Assembly: GCA_002774795.1 (NCBI GenBank)
Contig: PCYI01000029.1
Coordinates: 8,426-37,608, forward strand
Reading direction: 5' to 3'
DNA: 29,183 bases
Origin: Candidatus Vogelbacteria bacterium CG10_big_fil_rev_8_21_14_0_10_51_16
Lineage (GTDB): Bacteria; Patescibacteriota; Minisyncoccia; Phycocordibacterales; JACRKE01
Shown one piece after another: positions 1 to 6,374 of this stretch. The position numbers and the translations under genes are program-made. Under the pieces are notes generated by a model. That model was not told the DNA's origin and made no database searches. It saw only the letters and a program-made list of their open reading frames with translations. Each line of letters begins with the position of its first letter. The first letter of the stretch is position 1.

Positions 1-684
1 TCGGTACTCTTCCGCCAATTGTCGCGAGTGGATAAGAAAAGAGTTCTGTCCGTCCTCCCACGGAGTAAAAATCACCTTATCTCGAAACACAGCCAAGTTG
101 GTGAGGACCGGCTTTTTTGTAAACAATATGTTTTTTAGATTGCGACCTTTGTACTTGGCCCGCGCGCGCTCGGGAACAACTCCCTTGACCACAATGCCCG
201 CCTTACACCTATCGGCTTCGTACTCTTTTAAAAACTCATGGACCTCGTCATAAATGTCATTGTCCTTGGTGTGAAAGGCAAAGAAAAGGTACTCATCGCC
301 GCGCTTGGCATCCTCTATAAATTGATAGAGCATCACCTTCAAGCCCCGAAACCCGGAAAACACCTCCGCACTTTGTTGTTCGGCTACGGCTCGCATGGCG
401 TGGAGTGATGGCAAAATCTTCTCCACCTCGTGTTTTTTCTTTTCTATAAACGTCAGAAGATACTTAGGGTCGCTCGCGCTATAGATACGCCGTCGGCCAA
501 CCTTCACAAAGGTGACGAAGCCTTTATCTATCAAGCTGTTTAATGTGGCATGCACAATAGAATTGTAAAGTCCCGTATCGCGAATAATCGGGCGCGCGTT
601 TAAGGGCCCCTCCTCAAGCAGGGTGAGGTAGACGGTAATCTCCGCCTTCGTCAACCCAATCTCCTCCAATATCCGCGTTTGCAT
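1..684 (-). CDS. TrmB-like transcriptional regulator, 3' end cut by window
   Basis: Reading the minus strand from the ATG at 684 gives 228 open codons that run off the window edge, so the C-terminus is missing. Residues 1-70 look like a winged helix: the start MQTRILEEIGLTKAE is followed by VYLTLLEEGPLNARPI and a basic wing with VGRRRIYS. The rest (FFAFHTKDNDIYDEVHEFL, then VVKGVVPERAR and AVFRDKVIFTPW) matches the regulatory part of TrmB-family proteins, which bind a small ligand. These regulators usually act as repressors, often of a neighbouring gene. It diverges from the diiron oxidase gene at 747, with a perfect inverted repeat between them, so autoregulation and control of that gene are likely. 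There is no strong Shine-Dalgarno site before the ATG. The family call is good; the ligand is unknown. Confidence 0.78.
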   Translation of the reverse strand, partial: MQTRILEEIGLTKAEITVYLTLLEEGPLNARPIIRDTGLYNSIVHATLNSLIDKGFVTFVKVGRRRIYSASDPKYLLTFIEKKKHEVEKILPSLHAMRAVAEQQSAEVFSGFRGLKVMLYQFIEDAKRGDEYLFFAFHTKDNDIYDEVHEFLKEYEADRCKAGIVVKGVVPERARAKYKGRNLKNILFTKKPVLTNLAVFRDKVIFTPWEDGQNSFLIHSRQLAEEYR

Positions 685-695
685 CTTTCTTTTAT

Positions 696-717
696 TATCC
701 TCCAGATTTGGAGGATA
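696..717. promoter_or_regulatory. Perfect inverted repeat, likely operator between divergent genes
   Basis: TATCCTCCA, a 4-nt spacer (GATT), then TGGAGGATA. The repeat starts 12 nt upstream of the regulator ATG at 684 and lies just before a -10-like TATTAT at 724-729 that would drive the gene at 747. A dimeric repressor bound here would block both promoters. It is the obvious candidate site for the adjacent TrmB-like protein, but that link is inferred. Confidence 0.6.
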
Positions 718-746
718 TATTTGTATTATACGCAAGGATAGCTAGA

Positions 747-1436
747 ATGCAAGATATGAAGAATCAAAAAGAACAGAGGACACAAAAACGCCGAATAGAA
801 AGACACGCGCTTAAAGTAGACAAAGTAGGCATAGAGGCACTTTTAGCGCAGGCTGAAGAAGCACTTAAGACCCTCCTTCCTCTTCCCAATACTCTCACCA
901 CATCGCAAGCGCAGGCAATCATCCGGCGCTACACGGCTTGTATTCTTGGTAATTTTATTCCATGGATGGCGAGTGCTTCTCTCTCCGCGCGTTCGCTCAA
1001 GGCGAGGCAGGTGGCCGAAGCTAATCTCTACGACGAGGTTCGCGACGACCACCCCGCCATGCTTCGGCGCTTTGCTGTGAGCGCTCAAGTGTTTCCAGAC
1101 GGGCGTGAGTTCGCGGAGACGGAAACCATCATCGAACCGATGGCTGTCATGGTGCGGGAAATGCACGGCCTTAAGACCGTCACCCTCATGGCGACCCTCG
1201 AACGCACGTCCGCCCTCTTCATTCCCCTCCTTGCCTCGCTTTCAAAGCAGTGCGGAGGCAGGAAGTTAACCTACACCGAGGTGCACGGTGAGGCGGACGT
1301 CGCGCACGCGCTAGAGTTTACGCGCGGTCTCATCGCTGAGGCAGAGGAGTACGATCAACCGACGGAAGCAATCAAGGCTGTCTTTGAAATGGCAACTAGA
1401 TTTCTAGAGCAGATCTTTACACCGCCCACGGTATAA
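747..1436 (+). CDS. Heme-oxygenase-like diiron oxidase (HDO) family protein
   Basis: A 229-aa all-helical protein. The start is the ATG at 747, preceded by AAGGA at 734-738; an in-frame TTG at 708 lies inside the operator and is unlikely. The helix with N93-L-Y-D-E97 and H102 resembles the first metal-ligand helix of iron-containing redox enzymes. E152 in ATLERTSALFIPLL and the H180-x3-D184-x2-H187 pattern match the other ligands; CADD from Chlamydia has the same H-x3-D-x2-H spacing. Members of this superfamily bind two irons and use O2 for oxidative cleavage or hydroxylation, for example UndA and CADD. The substrate cannot be told from sequence. No biosynthetic partner is adjacent; the only linked gene is the divergent TrmB-like regulator. 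Alternatives are a TenA-like or ferritin-like helical protein, but the ligand spacing favours HDO. Confidence 0.62.
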   Translation: MQDMKNQKEQRTQKRRIERHALKVDKVGIEALLAQAEEALKTLLPLPNTLTTSQAQAIIRRYTACILGNFIPWMASASLSARSLKARQVAEANLYDEVRDDHPAMLRRFAVSAQVFPDGREFAETETIIEPMAVMVREMHGLKTVTLMATLERTSALFIPLLASLSKQCGGRKLTYTEVHGEADVAHALEFTRGLIAEAEEYDQPTEAIKAVFEMATRFLEQIFTPPTV

Positions 1437-1452
1437 ATCTAAGAAAAAGTAA

Positions 1453-1474
1453 CGGGCGGCATTGCTGCCGCCCG
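1453..1474 (-). terminator. GC-rich hairpin, probable terminator of the small minus-strand gene
   Basis: A 9-bp stem (CGGGCGGCA / TGCCGCCCG) with loop TTGC. Read on the minus strand it is followed by GTTACTTTTTCTT, a fair intrinsic terminator tail. On the plus strand no T-run follows, although the hairpin sits 17 nt after the diiron oxidase stop and may also protect that transcript end. Confidence 0.55.
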
Positions 1475-1516
1475 GCTGGTTTGCGTGACTAGCTCACGGG
1501 GTCGGCAACAGACTCA

Positions 1517-1579
1517 TCAACCGACCTCGGGGACGTGGTGGTTCGGGATATGCTCCCGAACGTGCTTCGTGTGCATCAT
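1517..1579 (-). CDS. Tiny His-rich ORF (20 aa) with a strong ribosome binding site
   Basis: The peptide is MMHTKHVREHIPNHHVPEVG, with five histidines in 20 residues. It has a textbook AAAGGAGGTG Shine-Dalgarno sequence 8-10 nt before the ATG at 1579, and a hairpin with a T-rich tail 43 nt past the stop. Upstream on the same strand is a structured stretch (1640-1730). The arrangement looks like a real short transcript, either a small protein gene or a leader peptide whose regulated gene has been lost. It matches no family I know. The strong ribosome site is unusual for this window and is the main reason to believe it. Confidence 0.4.
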   Translation of the reverse strand: MMHTKHVREHIPNHHVPEVG

Positions 1580-1639
1580 GCTCTGTCCACCTCCTTTCTT
1601 TGGCCCGCCATAGCTTCACGCGAAGGCGGCCTTCAAAAT

Positions 1640-1730
1640 GTCCTACCAGATTGCGCCTCGCAATCTGCTCCCCACTTCACTTGGGGAGTCTCCGAGTTCG
1701 TGGCTTTCCACCAGCTCGCAGACTCCCCTT
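1640..1730 (-). other. Structured RNA-like segment upstream of the 20-aa ORF
   Basis: Two strong hairpins. One has 9-bp arms at 1647-1655 and 1659-1667 with a 3-nt loop. The other is nested: GGGGAGTCT at 1683-1691 pairs with 1720-1728, CGAG at 1693-1696 with 1715-1718, and GTGG at 1700-1703 with CCAC at 1708-1711. It could be the 5' leader of the minus-strand peptide gene. I looked for T-box hallmarks and did not find the GGGTGG-ACCGCG core. The rest of the gene-free stretch 1437-1849 holds only the terminator hairpin, the tiny ORF and the hisS-end repeat. Confidence 0.4.
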
Positions 1731-1761
1731 ATTTAGCGGCCTTGCCACTAAACAAGAGTAG

Positions 1762-1863
1762 GGCAGACCGTCCGAAAACAGGCCCGGAAGCCTTGCTTCC
1801 CTGCCTGCGGCAGGCAGGCCGATGCATTTGGAAGCAAGGCTTCTTGTTTTCAGACGGTCTGCC
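1762..1863. repeat. Inverted-repeat element overlapping the hisS stop, with an inner palindrome
   Basis: The left arm (from GGCAGACCGTC at 1762) and right arm (ending 1863) are reverse complements over about 34 bp with a few indels; both contain AAGCCTTGCTTCC. At the centre, 1800-1818 is a perfect palindrome, CCTGCCTG-CGG-CAGGCAGG. The right arm contains the hisS stop codon (1850-1852) and the last residues RQTV. As RNA it forms a large hairpin that could end hisS transcription, although no T-run follows. Confidence 0.7.
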
Positions 1864-3115
1864 TGAGACTAGTGCTGGGGACGAGTGTCTCGAGCTTGAC
1901 TGTCTGCTGTGCGCCTTTCTCCATATCCCGCACAATCACCTCACCCCGCGCCCACTCTTCGGGCATGACAAGGACAGTCTTCGCCACACCTTCTTGAGCG
2001 GCCCGTTTTAACTGTCTTTTCATGTCGTAGGGAGGCAACGCGACCGATGCCGGCTTCCCTTGGGCGCGAAGGATTGTGGCCACACTGTCGGCCCCGGCAA
2101 CTTCAGAGACAGAAAAAGGAATGACCCACCAGCGCTCGTCGGCAATGAACGGGAGCTCACGCTCTTGGTCTTTAAGCAAAGTCTCGATTGCCACGTCGCT
2201 CACCCCAAAACCAATCACCGGCATTGGCTCCGCCCCCATGTCGGCAACCAGATTGTCGTATCGGCCTCCGCCAAAGATGGCCCGGCTAAACTCGCCCGAG
2301 GTGTCAAAGAGCTCGAAGACTGTCGAAGTATAGTAGTCAAAACCACGTATTAGAGTCGGGTCAAAACGTACTCGCCACCCAAGCTCCCCAAGTTTCGCCA
2401 CGAGCGTTCGCACCCGCTCGGCATCCGCACTCTGCAACAGAAGATCATCTCCAGCGAGAAACTTCGCGAGGCGCGCCTCCCCCGCATCATCCACCCCGAG
2501 CTCACGCAATCGGCGCGAAAATTCAGACAGCTCAAGCTTCTCCCGCTCATCAAGCAAACGCATAATCTCGCGACCGCGCTCCGGTGGTGCGCCCAGAACG
2601 GCCAGAAGCGAGGTGAGAACTCTCCGATCGTTTACTCGCGCCTCGACCTTGCCTACATCCACGCCCCAGGCCACAAGCAAGCGAAAGGCAACATCGATAA
2701 TTTCCACGTCGGCGCGGATGTCGTCAGAACCAAGCAGGTCAACATTAAGCTGGAGGAAGTTGCGGGTCCGCCCTTTTTGCGGACGCTCATAGCGCCAGCA
2801 CTCGGGCAAGCTGTACCAGCGCAGCAAAGAAGGCAACTGCTTGCGCCGCGCCGCCACCATGCGCGCGAGTGACGGAGTCATCTCCGGCCGCAATACCAAC
2901 CGCTCGCCCCCACGGTCTTCAAAAACATACGACTGCCGCTCGATAATCTCGGCCGACGACTTGGCGGTGTAGAGCTCGAATTTCTCCAAGAGTGGCGCGT
3001 CATACTCGTCATAGCAAGCCGTATCAAGCACGCCGCGAGCGGCGGCCAAGAACGCCTTGCGTCGGCGCATCTCTTCAGGGTAAAGGTCTCTGGTTCCACG
3101 AATGTTTGTTATCAT
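1850..3115 (-). CDS. hisS: Histidine--tRNA ligase
   Basis: 421 aa, the usual length for bacterial HisRS. It charges tRNA-His in the cytosol. Visible class II motifs are RGTRDLYP at the start, LRPEMTPSLARM (74-86), motif 2 WRYERPQKGRTRNF (107-120), the histidine-binding loop RGFDYYT (257-263) and GGGRYDNLV (282-290), followed by an anticodon-binding domain from about 328. Motif 3 reads PVIGFGVSDVAIE instead of the common G-x-E-R form; I recall a related GFGMGD form in archaeal-type HisRS, so this is probably a lineage variant. The ATG at 3115 has no Shine-Dalgarno site. A promoter near 3298-3333 and a structured leader precede it, so transcription attenuation is plausible. The last codons lie inside an inverted-repeat element. 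Confidence 0.95.
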   Translation of the reverse strand: MITNIRGTRDLYPEEMRRRKAFLAAARGVLDTACYDEYDAPLLEKFELYTAKSSAEIIERQSYVFEDRGGERLVLRPEMTPSLARMVAARRKQLPSLLRWYSLPECWRYERPQKGRTRNFLQLNVDLLGSDDIRADVEIIDVAFRLLVAWGVDVGKVEARVNDRRVLTSLLAVLGAPPERGREIMRLLDEREKLELSEFSRRLRELGVDDAGEARLAKFLAGDDLLLQSADAERVRTLVAKLGELGWRVRFDPTLIRGFDYYTSTVFELFDTSGEFSRAIFGGGRYDNLVADMGAEPMPVIGFGVSDVAIETLLKDQERELPFIADERWWVIPFSVSEVAGADSVATILRAQGKPASVALPPYDMKRQLKRAAQEGVAKTVLVMPEEWARGEVIVRDMEKGAQQTVKLETLVPSTSLRQTV

Positions 3116-3116
3116 A

Positions 3117-3150
3117 AGTTTGTAGTTAGTAGTTTTTAGTTTTTAGTAAG
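3117..3150. repeat. Heptamer-period repeat next to the hisS start
   Basis: Five units of 7-base period of the form AGTTNNT (AGTTTGT, AGTTAGT, AGTTTTT twice, then a decayed AGTAAG). It lies directly upstream of the hisS ATG. Similar 7-base-period tracts occur at 11661, 16976, 21604, 23309, 23779 and 28171. Confidence 0.7.
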
Positions 3151-3169
3151 ACACCAACAGACACAAAAC

Positions 3170-3256
3170 AACCCACTCTCATCGAGCGGGTTGTTTGCGA
3201 AAAACGAGAGTAAAGAATCGTTTAGCAATGCAAATTGCCCACTCGATGAGAGCGGG
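3170..3256 (-). promoter_or_regulatory. hisS leader with two mutually exclusive hairpins (putative attenuator)
   Basis: On the minus strand the distal hairpin (3256-3238) is CCCGCTC-TCATC-GAGTGGG and the hisS-proximal one (3192-3170) is AACCCGCTC-GATGA-GAGTGGGTT, followed by GTTTTGTGT. The two loops are complementary, and 11 bp of the first hairpin pair perfectly with the second, extending to about 19 bp with two wobbles. The leader can therefore form either two hairpins, the second terminator-like, or one long duplex. No run of His codons and no T-box core is present, so the signal is unknown. Confidence 0.5.
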
Positions 3257-3297
3257 TATGATGTCCCTGTACGTTTGTCGCAGTTAGTCTCATGTAT

Positions 3298-3333
3298 AGT
3301 ATATAAGGTATACTACTTAGTTGAATTTGTCAA
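3298..3333 (-). promoter_or_regulatory. Probable hisS promoter with a palindrome over the -10 region
   Basis: The minus strand has TTGACA (3333-3328), TTCAAC (3325-3320), TATACC (3312-3307) and TATACT (3303-3298). The pair TTCAAC-16 nt-TATACT is well spaced. TAGTATA (3297-3303) and TATACTA (3309-3315) form a perfect inverted repeat with a 5-nt spacer. Transcription from here would give a leader of about 170 nt. Confidence 0.5.
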
Positions 3334-3337
3334 TTCT

Positions 3338-3510
3338 GAGACTGTAGAAAAATGAGCGCGCCCTCCATTTGGATTCCGTTTCGCGCGAGACGTGCTTTGA
3401 GAAACTGAAGAATACTAGCGGTATTTTGAGGTTTTGAAAAGTATGTCGTAGCCGAAACGGGGCCAAATGGGGGCGATGAAACCACCCGGTGGTCATTTTT
3501 CTACAGTCTC
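3338..3510. mobile_element. MITE-like 173-bp inverted-repeat element
   Basis: Perfect 18-bp terminal inverted repeats (GAGACTGTAGAAAAATGA at 3338-3355, its complement at 3493-3510). A second complementary block follows inside: 3360-3386 against CGAAACGGGGCCAAATGG (from 3453). There is no ORF. The size, terminal repeats and lack of coding capacity fit a miniature inverted-repeat transposable element. A structured RNA that folds into one long hairpin is the alternative. Flanking AATTCT and AATTCTATAA give no clear target duplication. Confidence 0.6.
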
Positions 3511-3524
3511 AATTCTATAAGTAA

Positions 3525-3755
3525 TCAACGTTCCTGCCAGGATTGCATGAACTCTCTCGGAGACATTTCTATGTCACGTAAAATACCGCGGACTGTACCC
3601 ATCTTAACAGTCCGTTTCCCATGAATGGGTACTGTAGTCTGTTGCTCCCCACGCTTGAGAACATGGTGACTACCGCGAATGTGCATCACAATGAACCCCT
3701 GTCGCATGAGGAAGTCTAGCAACTCCTTTCCTGTTGGTCGTGGAAGCTTAGGCAC
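3525..3755 (-). CDS. hicA: HicA-family mRNA interferase toxin
   Basis: 76 aa from a GTG at 3755; the longer upstream frame is not needed and overlaps hicB. HicA toxins are small double-stranded-RNA-binding-fold ribonucleases that cleave mRNA. Visible family features are PKLPRPTGKELLDFLMRQGF at the N-terminus, the catalytic-His motif RGSHHVL (residues 27-33), the strand TTVPIHG and the C-terminal TVRGILRDIEMSPREFM. The start overlaps the end of hicB by 8 nt, so translation is probably coupled. It is expected to be inhibited by the HicB encoded just upstream. It looks intact. Confidence 0.88.
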   Translation of the reverse strand: MPKLPRPTGKELLDFLMRQGFIVMHIRGSHHVLKRGEQQTTVPIHGKRTVKMGTVRGILRDIEMSPREFMQSWQER

Positions 3756-4011
3756 ATGCGAATTCTGATAATCCAACCGAAACAGTGGTAACCGATACTG
3801 GCATATTGAGCCTCGACAATGCATCCTCGAGCCCAAAAGTCTCAATGTAAGCTCGTAATGCCTCCTTTAAATCCCCTATCGCCTCCTCCTCTGTCTCCCC
3901 TTCTCCGTAAGCAGGAACATCTGGCACTCGAGCGGTAAAACCACCCTCTTGAGTATCGGGAATAAGCTCTATGGTGATTGTCTGTCTTTCCGCAGTAGTA
4001 ATTACATCCAT
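3748..4011 (-). CDS. hicB: HicB-family antitoxin
   Basis: 87 aa, transcribed before hicA. The core GGFTARVPDVPAYGEGETEEEAIGDLKEALRAYIE is the partial RNase H fold typical of HicB, which binds and masks HicA. The short C-terminal part (LEDALSRLNMPVSVTTVSV) would carry the dimerisation or DNA-binding element; no clear helix-turn-helix or ribbon-helix-helix is visible. The ATG at 4011 lies about 8 nt past a good -10 box, so the mRNA may be leaderless. The promoter is probably autorepressed by the toxin-antitoxin complex, as in other hic operons. Confidence 0.88.
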   Translation of the reverse strand: MDVITTAERQTITIELIPDTQEGGFTARVPDVPAYGEGETEEEAIGDLKEALRAYIETFGLEDALSRLNMPVSVTTVSVGLSEFACA

Positions 4012-4018
4012 ATTGATA

Positions 4019-4047
4019 ATGATACGCCAAAGTGGAAGAACTTACAA
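4019..4047 (-). promoter_or_regulatory. hicBA promoter (leaderless type)
   Basis: Minus strand TTGTAA (4047-4042), a 17-nt spacer, then TATCAT (4024-4019). The expected start of transcription falls at 4011-4012, on the hicB ATG itself. Nothing else stands out in the rest of the 4031-4201 gap. Confidence 0.6.
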
Positions 4048-4201
4048 TTGTTATCTATCCGACCACAACGCGCGACAAATAGCAGAATCGCGCACTCTGG
4101 TCGAATGAGGATGCACTTTATTATTGTGCTTATGGGCCTCCCCATTCGGGCCCGCCTTGTTTCTAACAAGACACTGTGCGTCGCCGCGGCGCACCGCTTT
4201 T

Positions 4202-6127
4202 TCACTCTCTCTCTTCGTGAACCTCCTTGGCACTCTCGTCTGTCGCAAGACGATTGATAATCTCGGCAAGATACGCCTTGATATCATCAGCCCCGCGCAG
4301 GTCGCGCACGACGGTGCCGGCATCCATCACGAGCACCCTGTCGAAGAGGGGCAGATTGATGGCATCGTGCATGGCCACGATCACCGTCTTCCCGCCATTC
4401 AAGCGCTTAAGCCCACGATAGAAACGCTCGCGGGTCTCTGGGTCGCAATGCGCCATCGGCTCGTCGAGGAGGGCAACGCACACCTCTTTTGTGAGCACCC
4501 TGTAGAAGCAGGCGGCCAGCTTCAGCCGTTGTTGCTGACCAGCCGAAAGCGCGACTCGCCGGCCGAGCTTACTCCGCAATTTAGCGGGCAAGCTCGCCAC
4601 CACGGAGTCCGCGCCAGAGTATGCCAGGGCGGCCTCGAGTTGCCGCTCATCCACCCCTTCTGGAGAACATCCGCTCACCATCTCGGCGATGGTGAGCTCT
4701 GGCATAGCCAGCTCGTGGGAGCCAAACATCACTCGCTCCAGAAGTGAGCGCTGGGTAATGTTTGCGTAGGAGATACCGTCTGCCGATACCTCGCCCTCCT
4801 GGGGCAGATACATCTTCAGGAGCAGGCGCAAAAGGGTGGTCTTGCCAGCACCGTTCACACCAACAAGGGCCACCACCTCACCAGGCTCAATGACGCAAGA
4901 CAGGTTCACAAGCGCCGGACGAGCGGCTCCCGGATAGGTGAAGGTAACTCCCTTCACCTTAAGCCCCGGTGTCCCAGAAAACGGCCACTCTTGCGCATTG
5001 CTTTCGTCGAGGACGCTCTTTGTCTCCCAGAACTCGCGCAGTCGGCGGGCAATCTTGGCCACCATGCCAACCTCCGAACCAAACCTGTTCAGCGAGTCTA
5101 GGTGACGCGCAATGCCGTAGACAGCGAAGAAGAAGGTGGTCACAAACTCTGGTGGCATATCGTGTCGGAGCACATCGAAAGCAACGAGGGCGAGCAGAAT
5201 ACCGGCGGCCACCCCACCCAACATGCGCTCGACAAACTCACGTCGGACGCGAGCGAGGCGGCGAATATCAACCCGTTCCTGCTCCTTTTGAAACTGCTTC
5301 AGAGCGCGAGTGGCAAACCGTTGTCGCCAGCCTAAGAAACGTACCTCACTTCCCGAACACGGTTGAGTCAAGAAGCGAAAGTGTGCCTCGTTCGATAAGC
5401 CACGCCAAAAATTCGCACCCCGAACATCGTTGTCGTCATCGTCAGCATCATCATCGTCGTCGTCATCCTCATTTGGGCGGGGCACCAATCGCAAGGCCAC
5501 ATACTCCACCATAGGGCTGCTCGCAAAAGCGACAAAGGCGAGCACCGGCAAAACGAAGCCGACCTCAAGACACACGGCCAGGCAACCTGTAAGCGAGAGG
5601 AAAAGCGCGATGACCGTACCGGCACTCTCGCAGAGGTGTCTAAAGCGCCAGTTCGCCTCCCCTTCACACATCTCGGTTCTCGTGAGCACCTTCTGGAAGT
5701 GCTCCTCTTGTAGGCGAGCGAGGTCCACCCGGTCCACCACCTCAAGACGCCGGTCAAAGAAGTGCCTTCGCATGCGGCCCTCAAAGAGGTGCTCTCGCTT
5801 TTCGCAGTAGAGAGAAAAGATTCTCTCAAGTAAATGCTTCAGCAATAAAAGCACCGCCACGAGGACCATCAGACGCAGGCTCGGTGGGGCGGCGGGATAC
5901 ATCTCTACACTCGCCACCCAGATACTCCCGCCAAAGAAGGCGGCAAGGAGTAACCAGACAATCTTCAGAACCTCCTCGAACAACTTGAGGCGCGCGTAGA
6001 GATGGTCGAGGCCAACGCAAAGTCTCCAAAAGCCCCGCACATCCTCCCAATTGGCAAGGATGATGACCAACCAGTGTTTTTTGCTCACTCCATGAGCGAG
6101 CAACAGAGCCAGCATTTTCGGGCGCAT
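4202..6127 (-). CDS. ABC exporter half-transporter (membrane and ATPase domains fused)
   Basis: 641 aa. Residues 50-345 hold about five hydrophobic segments (56-76, 85-100, 172-205, 303-320, 328-340) of an exporter-type membrane domain. Residues 388-610 form the ATPase: Walker A GVNGAGKT (423-430), signature LSAGQQQ (527-533), Walker B VALLDE (551-556) and H587. The signature is LSAGQ rather than LSGGQ, and the Q-loop glutamine seems replaced (VMFGSHE). A run of acidic residues (220-234, almost all Asp), coded by GAT/GAC triplets, sits in a cytoplasmic loop. The ATG at 6127 has a strong AAAGGAGG site. It probably works as a homodimer; the substrate is unknown, with no partner gene beside it. 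Confidence 0.8.
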   Translation of the reverse strand: MRPKMLALLLAHGVSKKHWLVIILANWEDVRGFWRLCVGLDHLYARLKLFEEVLKIVWLLLAAFFGGSIWVASVEMYPAAPPSLRLMVLVAVLLLLKHLLERIFSLYCEKREHLFEGRMRRHFFDRRLEVVDRVDLARLQEEHFQKVLTRTEMCEGEANWRFRHLCESAGTVIALFLSLTGCLAVCLEVGFVLPVLAFVAFASSPMVEYVALRLVPRPNEDDDDDDDADDDDNDVRGANFWRGLSNEAHFRFLTQPCSGSEVRFLGWRQRFATRALKQFQKEQERVDIRRLARVRREFVERMLGGVAAGILLALVAFDVLRHDMPPEFVTTFFFAVYGIARHLDSLNRFGSEVGMVAKIARRLREFWETKSVLDESNAQEWPFSGTPGLKVKGVTFTYPGAARPALVNLSCVIEPGEVVALVGVNGAGKTTLLRLLLKMYLPQEGEVSADGISYANITQRSLLERVMFGSHELAMPELTIAEMVSGCSPEGVDERQLEAALAYSGADSVVASLPAKLRSKLGRRVALSAGQQQRLKLAACFYRVLTKEVCVALLDEPMAHCDPETRERFYRGLKRLNGGKTVIVAMHDAINLPLFDRVLVMDAGTVVRDLRGADDIKAYLAEIINRLATDESAKEVHEERE

Positions 6128-6214
6128 AAGCGCCTCCTTTCTTTAGGAATAGTAGAAGCGTATTAGGATTTTCAAGTTCCAAGGCCACACACATATTGGC
6201 ACATTTCTGTTTTA

Positions 6215-6244
6215 TTGACAAGTCATACATCAATATGCTATACT
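6215..6244 (+). promoter_or_regulatory. Promoter of the DEAD-box helicase gene
   Basis: TTGACA at 6215-6220, an 18-nt spacer, and TATACT at 6239-6244. This is one of the best sigma-70-like promoters in the window. Transcription would start near 6251, giving a leader of about 125 nt. Confidence 0.7.
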
Positions 6245-6251
6245 AAGGTAT

Positions 6252-6374
6252 TACTTGAAAAGCCCCAACAAGGGGCTTGGACTCGAACTTCTTGGTGTCA
6301 CTGCTTGACCCGGATGCGAACTGAAGAATCGGGTCAATAATTAGGCACGCGCGATAGTGCGGCCTTTAAAACAG
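6252..6374 (+). promoter_or_regulatory. Hairpin-rich leader of the DEAD-box helicase mRNA
   Basis: Two hairpins: AAGCCCC-AACAA-GGGGCTT at 6260-6278 and TTGACCCG (6305-6312) pairing with CGGGTCAA (6330-6337). Between them a 15-codon open frame (TTG at 6277, TGA at 6322-6324) reads MDSNFLVSLLDPDAN after a purine-rich AAGGGG. Long structured leaders are known to control RNA-helicase genes during cold shock. Here that is only an analogy. Confidence 0.4.

Noticed and set aside
708..746. TTG start extending the diiron oxidase gene by 13 codons
   Set aside because: It would begin inside the operator palindrome and upstream of the -10 box; the ATG at 747 has an AAGGA site.
1600..1750. Possible T-box riboswitch next to hisS
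   Set aside because: Hairpins are present, but the conserved antiterminator core (GGGTGG-ACCGCG type) is absent, and the segment lies downstream of hisS rather than in front of it.
1535..2011. 158-codon plus-strand frame
   Set aside because: It runs across the palindromic element and the 3' end of hisS in antisense, with no recognisable protein features.
5430..5810. Ser-rich plus-strand frame opposite the ABC exporter
   Set aside because: The Ser run is the antisense of the Asp run in the ABC protein; a shadow of the real gene.
6281..6332. GTTCGAGTCC and GTTCGCATCC on the minus strand resemble tRNA T-loops
   Set aside because: No matching T-stem, acceptor stem or anticodon arm can be built around either; they lie in the DEAD-box helicase leader.
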